Translations under genes and position numbers: made by a program
Origin: Camelus bactrianus
Taxonomy: Eukaryota > Chordata > Mammalia > Artiodactyla > Camelidae
DNA length: 64,000 bases
Assembly: GCF_048773025.1 (NCBI RefSeq)
Contig: NC_133550.1
Location: 58,907,176 to 58,971,175, forward strand
Direction: 5' to 3'
Shown here: piece after piece, positions 25,095 to 36,600 of the stretch
Layout of the letters: each line of letters starts with the position of its first letter
Numbering within the stretch: position 1 is the first letter of the stretch
Notes under the pieces: generated by a model
Databases searched by the model: none
What the model saw: only the letters and a program-made list of their open reading frames with translations
Told to the model about the DNA's origin: nothing

Positions 25095-25096
25095 TA

Positions 25097-26410
25097 AAGT
25101 GCAAAACTGTAAAACTCGTAGCTGATAACAGAAGGAAATCTAAAAGCCCTAGATTTGACAATGACTTTTTACATACCACATCAATTAAATCATGGATAAG
25201 ATGTAATTCATTAAAATTAAAAACTTCTGCTCTATAAAAGACAGTGTAAAGATAACAAGAAGACAAGTCACAGACTGGGAGAAAATATTTGCAAATGACA
25301 TACCTGATAAAAGTCACACTAAAACGTACTAAAAACGTACTAAAAAAGTGGTACCAAAACGTACTAAAAAAAAAATCTTCAAACTCAACAATAGGAAATT
25401 ATACATAAGGATTAAAAATGAATAAAAACTCTGAACAGACATATCATCAAAGAAGACATGTAGATCACAAACAAGTGTATGAAAGATATTCAACATCGTA
25501 GTCATTAGGGAGCTGCAAATTAAAACAACAAAGAGATACAACTGTATACTTATTAGAATGGCAAAATCCAAATGCTAACACCAAATGCTGGTGAGGATGT
25601 GGAGCAACAGGAACTCTCATTCACTACTATTGGAAATTGAAAATGATAGAAAATGAGACAGCTTGACAGTTTCTTACAAAATTAAATATAGTCATAACCA
25701 CACAATCCAACAATATGCTCCTTGGTATTTGCCCAAAGGAGTTGAAAACTTAGAGCAAAAACCTGAGCATAGGTGTTTACAGCAACTTTATGCATAATTG
25801 CCAAAGCTTGAAAGCAACAAAAATGTCCTTCAGTAAGCAAATGGATAAACAAACTGTGGTACATCCATACAATGAGATGTCATTCAGTGCTAAGAAGAAA
25901 TGAGCTATCAAGCCCTGAAAAGACATGGAAGAACCTTAAATGCTTTACTGAGTGAAAGAATCCAATCTGAAAAGGCTACATACTGTGTGATTCCAAGTAT
26001 ATGACATTATGTAAAAGTCAAAACAATGGAAACCATGAAAGATCAGTGGTTACCAGGAGCTGGGGGAGAAATGGATGAAACTACGTTTAGAGTACTGAAA
26101 CTCTTCTGTGTGATCCTTTACTGGTGGGTCCATTTATACGTTTGCCAAAACATGTAGAACGTACACCAAGAGCGAATCCTAATGTAAACTACAGACTTTG
26201 CATGATAAATATGCATTAATGTAGGTTCATTGATTGTAAAAAATACATCATTCTGGTATGGGATGTTGATAGTGGGGAGACAGCATGTGTAAGGAACCCT
26301 TGTTTCTTGTATTGGAACTCTTTATTGTCCACTTAGTTTTTGCTGTGAACCTAAAACTGTTCCAAAAATGTAAAGTATATTATAAATATATAAACATTAA
26401 CTATAAACAT
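25097..26410 (+). mobile_element. L1M LINE ORF2 (part 2) and 3' UTR
   Basis: Landmarks: 'cacagactgggagaaaatat', 'gctggtgaggatgtggagca', 'aaatggataaacaaactgtg', 'gtggttaccaggagctgggg', then a 3' UTR ending in 'aactgttccaaaaatgtaaa'. Together with 23998-24868 it makes about 2.2 kb of 5'-truncated, decayed L1. Confidence 0.8.
25321..25375 (+). repeat. Local tandem repeat of 'aaaacgtact'
   Basis: The word 'aaaacgtactaaa' occurs three times within 55 bp, the last copy after a short 'gtggtacc' interruption. It replaces the normal L1 sequence at this point, so it arose after insertion. Confidence 0.85.
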
Positions 26411-27620
26411 AATAAATATTACGTATATTTTATATGCTATATAATACCCACACAATGCAGTACCTCCCATTTTATTTGCAGGAAAAGTAATGGATCTGAG
26501 GGAGTATAAAAATAAACTAGCCAGATTTGAACAAAAACCTTTGCATAACTGGAAAATAACTATTATGATTTAGTCAGCCCAGCCAATGACACATTCTTCT
26601 ACTTGAACCCCATACTATTCGGTTTTCGGTTACGATGACCAATAAAACCAAGTATCAAAATAAACTGGATTTTGAGCCAGATCTTCAAACTGGTGTATCA
26701 CATTATGATAAATCATAATTTTCAAAAGTAATAAAGCATATAGAATCACAGTCTTCACTAAAATATTAATACTGATATGTTTTAGTGACAGTAACAAGAT
26801 TTTTGTTGTGCCATCATGTCAAATATAATTATTGTAAATAAATTCGTCTTTAATTCATCTCCCTTTTTTCCTGTTATTTTGTGCAGAATAGATGTATTTT
26901 AATAAAATAAGACGTGTAATTTAAAAGTAAATAATACATGTTTTGGGAATGTGCTCGAAGTTTATACCCATTTTGGAGGTGTATGATCGAAAAAGTCTAT
27001 AAGCTACTGGTTCAGAGGGTCAGACAGACTAGTAAGTAAATGCTTTGTTTGTTTTGTTTTGTGTTTTGCCAACATCGAAGACAAAGGCATGGAACAGGGG
27101 GCTTTAGGAGCTCAAAAAAGGGACACTTCTTGCTTTTGCTCTGGAGAATATCAGCAGCATTATCATACAGTCTTTATTTACTTCACATTTTAAGTACAAA
27201 ATGTTCATGGGCTTCCAGAAAAACACATTCGCCTGACAGTTAGAAAATGCTCACGTTTCGGAATTGAGGCCCTTTTCCTGTAAATGGTTTCCTATATGTT
27301 GCAACGTAGTATTTAATGCAAAATTAATATCTATCTAGGGGACAAAAACTCTTCCAGCCATGACTTCGCGGCTGGTCCGTTACCAGCCTTTAACAATTTA
27401 TTCCTGTTTCCTACCTTCTGTTTCTTTCGCTTCCCCAGAGCTGAGACAGAAGAATCTTCGGCATCCTCTCATGCGTCTGTGTGAGGGGCAGCTGATAGGG
27501 CGGTAGCCAGCCATTGTCTTCCTCCTGAGAAAGAAGAGAACAGTAAACTGGAAAATGGTGTCGCAACGTGGAATAGGGGTGAGTCATCTTCTCACATGTT
27601 GAGAAGGTCACACGGTACTA
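26411..27620. other. Unassigned AT-rich sequence
   Basis: No repeat family or coding frame is recognised. It includes AT-rich non-repetitive stretches (26580-26990) and a GTTTT-rich run near 27045. A 7-bp-arm hairpin lies at 27370-27388. Confidence 0.3.
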
Positions 27621-27624
27621 AAAT

Positions 27625-27870
27625 CATGATTGTTGGCTCAGCGAGAGACCTTGGAAACCACTTAATCCAACCCTCTTATCTTGAAGATGAGGAAATTGGG
27701 TCTCAGAGGGCTTTCGGGGCTCAGCCATAGAGCCACCCGCTTGACGCAGGTCATGGATTACAGTCTAACGCTTTCACTTGTGATTGGGGAAACTGAGGCT
27801 CACTCAGCAAGTTGAGAGACTCTTCGAAGATCACACAGTGAGATGGGGGACCCGAGAGGAGATTCAGGCT
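27625..27870 (-). repeat. MIR-related ancient SINE
   Basis: 'ccacttaatccaaccctctt', 'gatgaggaaattgggtctca' and, further on, 'gggaaactgaggctcactca' and 'gatcacacagtgagatgggg' match the dispersed MIR or MIR3-like family in reverse. Two core-like stretches suggest two adjacent copies. Confidence 0.55.
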
Positions 27871-30110
27871 CTTGAATCCCGCGCTGGGTCGGCAGCACCC
27901 TGCATCAGACCGTTCACTCTGAAGAGACAAAGACTGAAGAGAGATGAAACGGTAAAACCCATTAAATCATACTTAACATCGGACTCTGGGCTTCCTCGCT
28001 GTGTAATTAAGAATTTGGCTGGCCTTTGTCCTCATTTATGGGCGATGACTTCTAAATCCTCGGAATTTTTTGAGTACTAGGAGTGCCTTTGCTATTCCTG
28101 GTGAATACCTCTGACCACACCTGATCACCTGACAGTATATGCTGACAAGGTGACTCCTGGCGGTGATAGTTTATGGTAATGAGATGACTCAGGAGGGGAC
28201 CAGCCGTGCCAGTGAGCAGAGGGTTGAGGCTTTGTGCCATGTGACATCAGCCTCACCTCCAGGATAGAGCAGCTGCAAACTGAGTTCATGTACATGGCCA
28301 ATGAGTCAATCCATCACACTCTTGCAATTAAATCCCAGTAAGCACCAGTGAGCGCCTTTCACTGGTGATAGCCCACAGTGGCTCGGAGGGTACACACCCT
28401 CACACGACAGAAGCTTCGCGTCTGGGATCTTTCCAGACGTCACCTTGTGCTTCCCTCCCTTTGCATCTTTTTGCTGTAACAACAATGTAGGGATAAGCCT
28501 AGCGTTTTCCCGAGTTCTGCAAGTCATTCTAGCGAATTAGTAAATCTGAGGATGTTGTGAGAACCCCTGAGTCGTGACAGCTGGTCAGAAATGAGGGTGC
28601 TTGGTAAGTCCCAGCTCTGTTACTGATGTCTGAATCAGAGTCCCTTGGAGGGCTGTGAACTCAACCTGTGAAGTCTGGCCTAACTCCAGGTAGTGGGTTT
28701 CAGAAGTCATTGCACTCACATTCCTAAGATACTGAAGTTTAGGGGGTAAGGGCAGAGGTGAGTCTGAACAAGCCTCAGTTAAGACAATCAAGTAAGCCCT
28801 GCTTTACTTTCTCCACAGAAACACCCATTTTCCCCAAACTCCTGCCCTCACCAGTCCACACCAATGGTACTGTATCAGCAGTTCCCCACCCATTCTTTGA
28901 AATATCCTCGAAATATAACAGAGCAGTGGTTTTTTTTTTTTTTTTTTTGTCCTGCTGGCCCAAGATTAGTTATTTTGAGAGCAAGATAAAAATCTTTTCT
29001 CTCACACACAGAGAAGGAGAAAGAGAGAGAGAGTCATTTCTCTTGTGTAGGAAAAAAAAAAAAAAAACAGGCAAAAATAAAACCACTTCACTTCTTGTCT
29101 TGGGTAATTGCTGGTTTGTGTTTTACCAAGTAAATTCAGGGATTACTTGAATGTTGGAAGAAGGTGGCAGTCAAGATGGCTGCCTCCCCCCACCCCGCCT
29201 TCAGCAAAGCAGGCTTGTCCTGCTGTGTTTTCCCTCTTCGGAACAGCAGGCAATTTTTTCAGAAGTCTTTTCTTGAGTCTGCTTGGTGCTCAAGCTTGAA
29301 TTCCAAAAGATAGAGAGAATGAAACGGCTCAAAAAAAGTTGAGCTGCGATATTGAAGGAAGGGAAGGTACAAGTATGCAGCAAGAACCATGTTTTACATA
29401 CAGGAAGTCAAAGGTTATTATTTTCTTTGTTTTTGTTGTTGTTTGTTGGCTTTTTGAGAGTATATCTGGTGGGCACAAGGTCTGGGAAATGCAGTAAAGA
29501 AACAGGCTGCAACTGCTTTAGACTTTTGGCGGGAAGTTTCCCTCTTAGCCCTTCTCAGCTAGACTCACTAAGAATCCCCTGGCAGGTCAATCCTTTCAAG
29601 AGCTGCTAGACCCTCGGAGTTCCAGGCCCTCCGACCGGTGGGGTGTCAGGGTAGATCTTCACCTCTTGTCTGATAGCAGGTGTGCCTGAAGAGAACCACG
29701 GACATTTTGGGGGCTAGAAAGGTTTGTTCTTATAGAAAAGAACAATTTGTATAAGACGTAACCCTCTACTCCATGAAAGATAACATAGTTGATAACTAGA
29801 AATGTAAGGATTTTATTAATTTCTTAAAGTATTTCTGGAGCAGGTGTTATGTAGACCCGACACGAAGCTGAGAATGGGGACTAGAGGGAAGAATAAGACG
29901 TTTTCCACAGGTCACAGGTGAGCAGATGAATAATTGGCGTCTCGTGTGATAAGAGCTCTCCTAGAGAGATGTACAGGTTGCCTGGGAGCAGAGGTGAGTG
30001 CCCGATTTTAGGATGGAGACACTGGAAAAGGAAGAGAAGGGAACATCTGACCTGGAGATAAGCTGACAGCTTGGAAAGGGCAGGGGCTTCAAAGTGCATC
30101 TGGTAATGTG
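27871..30110. other. Unassigned sequence, no gene seen
   Basis: Mostly non-repetitive to my eye. It holds a T19 tract (28930-28948) and an A16 tract (29052-29067) about 100 bp apart, and a weak L2-like piece near 29835-29930. Overlapping open frames of 60-130 codons show no domain, and the longest of them (28758-29150) runs through the homopolymers. Confidence 0.3.
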
Positions 30111-30114
30111 CAAA

Positions 30115-30280
30115 CCCTCTCCTTCAGCTCTGTGACCTTGGGAAAGTCACTTAACCCTTCTGACCCTGTGTTTATTCACTGTAACATAAAGGTTACACCC
30201 ACCTCATGGGGTTATTGGGAGGGTTAGATGGGATCACTTGTCGTCATAGAGCAGTGCCTGGTCCTTGGTGAAGCCCCAGC
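30115..30280 (+). repeat. MIR SINE
   Basis: 'ctctgtgaccttgggaaagt', 'cacttaacccttctgaccct', 'cccacctcatggggttattg' and 'agagcagtgcctggtccttg' follow the MIR consensus. Confidence 0.9.
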
Positions 30281-31039
30281 AAACAGTAGCTCAGTGGTTG
30301 TAATTAAGGTCAAGCTGGATTTTTCCATTCCAGAGGGGCAATTGTAGGGAAGCAGATGACTCAGATCTCTCACTTGGATGACTAGGCAGATACCGAGGAC
30401 AAGCACAATTAATTCGGGAGAAAGAAGCTGGGAAATGAGTGTGGTTTGGAGTAAGTTGCAGCTGACATGCTTGTGGCACATCCGGGAGGAACGATAATCA
30501 GGAAGGGAGGCAGAGGAAGAAGGCAGGAGTTGTTAACTGCCCCAGGGGAACTCAACCCATCAGGGCAGCTCAGAACTTCCTCTGTCTCTGTCTTTGCAAT
30601 TCCTATTAGTCAAGCAGAAGACCCTGTCTCTCCAGTGACTCAGACTTTATTTTGGCTCATTTCCCTGAATTCTCTGAGAATAGCTACAGGCAGGCTTGAG
30701 CCCTTATTTGACTCATTAACTCAATCATTATTTTTCTTTTTATATTCTGTAAATATATCAAGGTATCTACTATATGCCAAAAGCTGATGTAGAATCTAGA
30801 GAAACCACGTTGAATGAAATCATTGAGTTCCTTTCTCAGTAAGATTAAATATACTTATGTGCATGTAAGTGTCAGGCATCTCCATGCCCCTCCTTTTACT
30901 CACTGACAGTTTCATTTCAACAGAAGAGAACATTTCTCCTTTCACATGAAGTCTGGATGATTTTGTGGCAAAGAAGAAAAAAAAATTAAGGGAGAACCAC
31001 CTTGGAAGGATCTTAGAAATCATACAGTCCAGTCTCCTT

Positions 31040-31085
31040 GGTTCAACAAATATTTATAGAATATGTATTATGTATCAGGCACCCC
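31040..31085 (-). mobile_element. L2 LINE 3' tip
   Basis: 'ttcaacaaatatttatagaa' and 'tatgtatcaggcacccc' match the last 45 bp of L2 in reverse. It abuts the MaLR LTR at 31105. Confidence 0.6.
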
Positions 31086-31104
31086 TATGATTAAAAAAAG
31101 CCTA

Positions 31105-31527
31105 AGAAAGATGTTAGAACTAAATGTTTGTGTTTCCCCTGCAAATCCCTGTGTTGAAGCTCTACCTGTCAGTATAGCTGTATTTGGAGATGAGGCCTCT
31201 AAGGAAGTAATTAAAATTAAATGAGGGGAGAAGGCTGGGTGCCTTAGGATTACTGTCCTTCTAGGAAGAAATACATGAAAGGTCACGCACTCCACCCCGC
31301 CTCCTGCTTCTGCACAAGCACTGAAAAAAGGCCATGTGAGCACAAAGCAAGAAGGCAGCTGCCTACAAGTCAGGAAGAGAGAGGAGAGCTCTCACTAGAA
31401 GCCAAATTTGCCAGCACCTTGATCTTTGACTTCCAAGCCTCTGGAACCGTGAGAAAATACATTTCTGTGGTTTAAGCCACCCAATCTATGGGCATTTTGT
31501 TATGGCAGCTCTAGCTGACTAATACAG
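31105..31527 (+). mobile_element. Solo LTR, ERVL-MaLR
   Basis: Sense-strand MaLR LTR layout: 'tgtttgtgtttcccctgcaa', 'gctgtatttggagatgaggc', 'ccagcaccttgatctttgac', 'aagcctctggaaccgtgaga', 'gtggtttaagccacccaatc', and 'agctgactaatac' at the end. It looks about whole as a solo LTR. Old fossil. Confidence 0.8.
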
Positions 31528-31572
31528 GAGGGTCAATGTTTTGCCCAAGTCTCCCCAGTGAATATATGGAAG

Positions 31573-32045
31573 AGCCAGTGTATTAGTTGACTGTTGCTAT
31601 GTAACATACCACAGCAAAACTTAGCAACTTAAACACCAGTCATTTATGATTTATAACATTTCTGCTGATTTTCCAAGGGTTGGCCAATCTCGGCAGGACT
31701 CTGCTCTGGACAGGTTTTTTCCACATGTCTCTAATCCTCTTCCTGGGATCAGCAGACTAGCCTGGGAAGGTCCCGCTCCAGGCCATGGCATAGGTAAAAG
31801 AGAACAGGTGGAAACATGCACATGGTCTTGGAACTGCCACATGCTCACTTCTGTCTCATTCTATTGGCCAAAGCAAGTCTTGGAAATGGAACGTGTTTGC
31901 TTCTACCTCATTCTGTCGGCTAAAGTAGATCAAATACCTGATCCCAGATTTGTAATAGGAGGGTGTTGCAAAGGGTCATGACAAAGGGTGTGGATTCTGG
32001 GGAGAGGGGCACAAAAAATAGGGATCATTAAGGCAATCTAACACA
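31573..32045 (-). mobile_element. Solo LTR, ERVL-MaLR (MLT1-type), opposite strand
   Basis: Plus-strand reading: 'gtgtattagttgactgttgc', 'cttagcaacttaaacaccag', 'ctcattctattggccaaagc' and a final 'gcaatctaacacatcc'. This fits the MLT1G/H-like group in reverse. It lies about 45 bp from the plus-strand LTR before it, so the two face opposite ways. Confidence 0.65.
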
Positions 32046-32123
32046 TCCAGGATTCAAATCCAGGTCTCCTTTGGCCCTATTTAGGGTTATTTTTGCAATT
32101 GCTAATTATTTTTATTTTTAATG

Positions 32124-32124
32124 A

Positions 32125-32160
<36 letters not shown>
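32124..32160 (+). repeat. (CA)n microsatellite
   Basis: About 18 uninterrupted CA units after 'atgagaca'. Confidence 0.97.
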
Positions 32161-32161
<1 letters not shown>

Positions 32162-32474
32162 TTGTTCTTTACTACCTACAGGACCAAGCCTCAACAACTC
32201 CAGAAGTTAGGTGCGGCAGTGATCACAGCCAACTCTTCCAATGTTTTTTCCCCCTAAATCCCACTTATAGCCTAATACCGTCCATTCTAATGCCTCACAC
32301 TGTACCTCCTACACCATGACCAGTGTCTTCCTATATTTTCAAACCTGGGGACCTAAGCTTTTCTTTCCTTCTTCCTTCTTCGCTAAAACCTACTCTCAAG
32401 GGGCTTAACTGTAAGGGAAAAAAAAAAAGCTGATCACTAAATTCTGATAACTTGTGTTTTGCTAAAGCAAATAG

Positions 32475-32605
32475 ACACTGAGTGTTTAATCTGTATGTGG
32501 CTCTGAGCCTGGTGGTAGGATGTTGGTCTTAGAGATGAATCATGAAACAGTTTTCAAAGAGCCTGCACTCCAGTGGGGGAAATAGTACATGCACATAATT
32601 ATTTT
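32475..32605 (-). mobile_element. L2 LINE 3' end
   Basis: 'gagcctggtggtaggatg', 'cttagagatgaatcatgaa' and 'cctgcactccagtgggggaa' follow the L2 3' UTR in reverse. Confidence 0.65.
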
Positions 32606-33657
32606 CATCCCTGTGCAAAAACTTCTGGACTATAGCACCAAGCAACGTCCTCACAAAGCAGGCATTTGAACCCCGCTCTTTGGGTTGCCAATGAGATTTT
32701 GCAATCCTACAACTTAGATTAGAAGGAAAAGGAGCCTGCCTCTTGGAGTGATGGGAAATCTGGAAGGCATTTGAGATGGAAAGTCTATCAGAGATGACAA
32801 AGTCTCAACTGGATAAACAATGTAGTAATAGTAATGATGCGCATCTCCCAGCCTTACTTACACCCAGTCCTCTGCTGAGAAGTCACTCCCCCTTTCCTCC
32901 CTATCTATCTAAAATACACAGGTCCACCAAGTGCTGGGTCAAATTACAGTCCCTCTGTGACAAAGTTCCCAAGAATCGCATTCTGCACACATCACTCCTA
33001 ATTTCTGTCTTCCCATAAAAGGAATGGGAAATTGACTGTCAGGAAGCCAGGAGCCAAGTTTGTAGTCACTTGTGTTTTTTTCCTAATTGTTTTATGTGGA
33101 AATGCTTTGTCTTCATGACAGGAGAACACATTCCTTAAGGGAAAAAACAATACGTCTTCTCTTCATTTTGTCCCCTAATGATGCTTAATATATGTAGCCA
33201 ATGCTCAGAAAATAATGCCCCTTCGGTAAACAGCACCATGGCTTATGCCTGGCTGTTCAGGAAGAGAGAGGAACAGGATGCTGTCCCCACCCTCAAAATG
33301 CTGCCAATCTCCTAGGAAGCACAGGCGTTTAAAGAGATGTGGCAGGGTCCCGCTACAGAATGAATTTGTATCACCCCACCTCGACTTCACCAAGGAAGGT
33401 ACCAAAAAATAACATAAACTTGCAGAAGATTATGAGATGCTCCGAGGTTAAAAGCAGACGGGAGGGAAACAGACAGGCATCCTTAGGTCGCTGCAGGTGG
33501 CTTCCCTTACCTCAGTCTCCAGAAGCTGTCCTCAGAAGGCTATGTCACACTTTATGTGTTGTGGTCTTAAAGTAAAACCTACCTGAGCATGGGAAGAGGA
33601 CCAAGAGGAAAGAAGAATTCTAGGGACTTGAGAGGACTCAATACGCTGCCCTGACTT

Positions 33658-33689
<32 letters not shown>

Positions 33690-34130
33690 CCCAGAGCTGA
33701 CTTCTTTCAAAGAATGTGCTTTCACTGGTGGATGGAAGGACTTTGTTTCCAAGCCACGGTGGTACACAGAATGGATGGTCCCGCTTCTGCCTTGGTGTCC
33801 CACCCCTGGCTTCAAGGCGTCTTCTTGTCAGCTCCCACTTCCCCACACCAGGCGGTGATGTATGCCAGTGTCCTCCTGCTCCTTGACACAGCTCACCTAA
33901 GCTGGCTCCCAGGGGGCAAAGGAGGGGGACCAGCCTGGACTTGCTCTGAGGTGCTCTGTCATTAGGTACGGACCCCTTCTCAGCACCAGGGATGAGACAG
34001 CTGAAGGATGTTACCAGAAGGAGCAGGGGGAGGTCTGAGCCTCTGCTGGCTGAAGACAGACTAGGAGGCATTAGATACCCCCGTCCAACCCCCAGCTCCA
34101 CATGAAAGAGGGGCAGACACTTGGTTATAG
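32606..34130. other. Unassigned sequence with A25 tract
   Basis: Weak L2-like pieces may lie at 33085-33220 and 33245-33330. An A25 tract lies at 33658-33682. The longest open frame of the window (minus strand, 33532-34101) runs through that tract and has no recognisable domain. No gene is supported. Confidence 0.3.
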
Positions 34131-34144
34131 CATAATAGAATTTT

Positions 34145-34925
34145 TAAATCACATTTATTGAGCTAGAATTCAGATACAATAAAAGAATGCACCCGCTTTA
34201 AGTGAGCAGTGTGAAATATTTTGACATATATATACACCCGTATAACCTGTGCCCCAGTGAAGACAGAAACTTCCTATCAACTCAGAATGTTCCCTCCTGC
34301 CCTTCCAGGCAACTCCCCTTGCCTTCCAGCCTAGACAGCCACTGATCTCATCAACAGAGACCAATTTTGCCTATGCCAGGACTTCACATAAATGAAATCT
34401 TGCAATTTGTACTCCTTTGTGTCTGGCTTCTTTGCTTCAGCGTAATTGTTCCCAATATTAAAGTTTTCAAACATACAGAAAAGTTAAAAGAACTTACAGT
34501 AAATTCCTATATACCTGCCACCTAAATTCCACCATTAACACTTTACTTGCTTTATTATGTATCTATTTGTCTACTAATCTATTCGTCCATCAATCTAGCC
34601 TATTTCTGATGCATTTCAAAGTAACTTGCAGATGTCAATCAACTCCCCCCTAAATATTTCAGAACGTATTGCTAACTTGAATCACTATTTCTTTACATAT
34701 TTTCTTTTAAAGTAAAGTCAACATAGAATAAAACACACAAATATTAAGCGCCTATTTTCTGAGTTTTGACAAACACATGTGATGCAAATCCTTATAAACC
34801 ATGGACTGTAATCATCCCTCCAGAGTTCCCAAGTGCCTTTTCTCAGGCGATACTCCACGTTCCTTCTGCCAAGGTAGCAACTTCTGTTCGGATTTTTTTT
34901 TTCCATAACAGTTTAGCTTTGTTCG
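34145..34925 (-). mobile_element. Old L1 3' UTR sequences
   Basis: 'tttattgagctagaattcag', 'ccactgatctcatcaacaga' and 'gtgtctggcttctttgcttc' are L1M 3' sequence in reverse. From 34445, 'aaacatacagaaaagttaaa', 'aattccaccattaacacttt' and 'gtaacttgcagatgtcaatc' match another old L1 3' UTR type, so this is a composite. Confidence 0.65.
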
Positions 34926-34969
34926 TTGCATACATTTATATAATATATATGAACATATATTTTTCTTTT

Positions 34970-35905
34970 TACTAGGTAAATCTGTGATTGGAATTGCAGA
35001 AGACTCTGGGGTAAGTGTGTGATTACTTTTGTAAGAAACTGCCAGATCTTTATTCAAAGCATCTCTACCATTTTATGTCAAAATTAATGAAATTTGTGTT
35101 TACTCCACATACTTGCCAACATTTGGTGCTATCAGATTTCTTTTCTTTCTTCCTTCCTTTCTCTCCTTTATTATTTAAAAAAATTTTAACCATTCCCATT
35201 ACTGCGTGGTGGCTTCTTACTGTGGTTTTAACCTGCATTTCCCTTTACCCGTGTTTATTAGTCATTCATATGTCTTCTTCTATGCAGTGTCTGGCTTCTT
35301 TGCTTCCATGTTTTTAGTTGTTGTTGTTGAGTGTTGGAACTTCTTTTTATAACTTGGATATAAGTCTTGTGTTTGATATACACATTGTGATTTTTTTTGT
35401 CCCAGTTAGTGGCTTACATTTTCATTTTCTTAGCAGTACCTTTGGGGAGAAGTTTAATTTTCCAATATTTTTCTTTTATGGCTAGTGAATTTTTGATGGA
35501 TGTCCTTTCAAAGAAACCTTTGCCTGCATCAAGGTCATGAAGGTATAGTTTTATTTCCCTAGAAATTTTATAGTTCTAGCTTTTATACCAAGGTCTGTAA
35601 TCCATTATAAGTTTATATTGTGAGGTAGGGGTTAAGGTTTATTTTTTTCCCTCTGTGGATTTTGTAAGGAAAACTGTGTGGGGTTGCTATTATGTTGTAT
35701 TTGAATGTTTGATAGAATTCACCATTTGAAGGCATCTATGGGGTTTAATTGCTAACTCAATTTATTTGATACATGGCTTTGGACTTTCTATTTCTTCTTC
35801 AGTCAGTTTTGTTCATTTGTATATTTCAGGGAACTTGTCCATTTCATCTAGGTTATAAAATGTATTGGAATATAACTGTTCACAACATTTTTACTATCAA
35901 TTTAG
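34970..35905 (-). mobile_element. Old L1 ORF2 3' part
   Basis: 'cttactgtggttttaacctg', 'gtcccagttagtggcttaca', 'tttgcctgcatcaaggtcat' and 'taatccattataagtttata' follow the same ORF2 order, in reverse, as the L1 at 5215-8340. Decayed. Confidence 0.7.
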
Positions 35906-35984
35906 TGTCTGAATGACTTGGCATTGTCCTTAAAACAGAAAGCCAGTAAATCTAAGATGCCACGATGTGTGTGGAGTAAAGGTG

Positions 35985-36420
35985 GGAGAGTACAGGAAAT
36001 TCTTTCTTAAAGTGACATTAAGTTTAGATTTTTTTAAACATTTTTTATTGAGTTATAGTCATTGTACAATATTTTGTCAAATTCCAGTGCAGAGCACAAT
36101 TTTTCAGTTGTACATGAACATACATATATTCGTTGTCACATTTTTTTTTCGCTGTGAGCTACCACCAGATCTTGTCTATATTTCCCTGTGCTATACAGTA
36201 TAATACTGTAAGTTTAGATTTTAAAGAGGAAGAGGAATTATCCAGGTAAGAAGGTAATGAAGGCAAGGCAGAGAGAGATGCATGTACGAAGAACCAGGAC
36301 AAAAGGGGGCCGGACCTTGTCAAAATACTATAGGAAGTTCAGTGTGGAGGATTATGGAGAAGATAGTATGAACCATGAGAGAACTATAGAGAAGCCTTCA
36401 AGGCCTGATACAAAAGTTTT
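35985..36420 (-). mobile_element. L2 LINE fragment split by a young L1
   Basis: 'gagtacaggaaattctttct' and 'aaagtgacattaagtttaga' continue across the L1 at 36033-36208 into 'aaagaggaagaggaattatc' and 'aagttcagtgtggaggatta'. This is the L2 3' half in reverse. Confidence 0.55.
36033..36208 (-). mobile_element. Young 5'-truncated L1, cetartiodactyl type
   Basis: The L1 3' tail in reverse runs from 'ttttttattgagttatagtc' to 'ttccctgtgctatacagta'. It is only about 176 bp, a normal severely 5'-truncated insertion. A perfect 14-bp duplication, 'taagtttagatttt', flanks it at 36019-36032 and 36209-36222. Together with its close match to the 52.3-kb element, this marks it as much younger than its surroundings. 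Confidence 0.85.
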
Positions 36421-36477
36421 CTCAGGTCCCCATTTACTTGGCATTTTGTGTATGGGAATCGCCTCTGTGATGAGAAT

Positions 36478-36600
36478 ATAAGCCCCATGAATGCAAGTTT
36501 TTTGGCCAGTTTTGTTGACCACTGTATCCCCAAGACCTACAACAGTGCCTGACATGCAGCTAGAACTCAATAAATCTTTGCTGATTGAGTGAATCAATTT
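36478..36600 (+). mobile_element. L2 LINE 3' end
   Basis: 'taagccccatgaatgcaagt', 'gaccactgtatccccaagac', 'caacagtgcctgacatgcag' and 'actcaataaatctttgctga' match the L2 3' UTR. Confidence 0.85.

Noticed and set aside
27370-27400. Y RNA start ('ggctggtccg')
   Set aside because: Only the first ten bases match. The conserved Y RNA stem and its 3' partner are missing, and the match comes from a local 7-bp-arm hairpin.
31105-32045. Two LTRs of one provirus
   Set aside because: The LTRs lie in opposite orientation, seem to be different subfamilies and have only about 45 bp between them, so they are separate solo LTRs.
33658-33682. Processed pseudogene tail
   Set aside because: No gene-like sequence precedes the A tract on either strand and no flanking direct repeat was found.
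33532-34101. Longest open frame of the window (minus strand, 189 codons)
   Set aside because: It runs through the A25 tract (giving a poly-Phe run), overlaps other frames on both strands, has no recognisable domain, and lies in unassigned noncoding-looking sequence.
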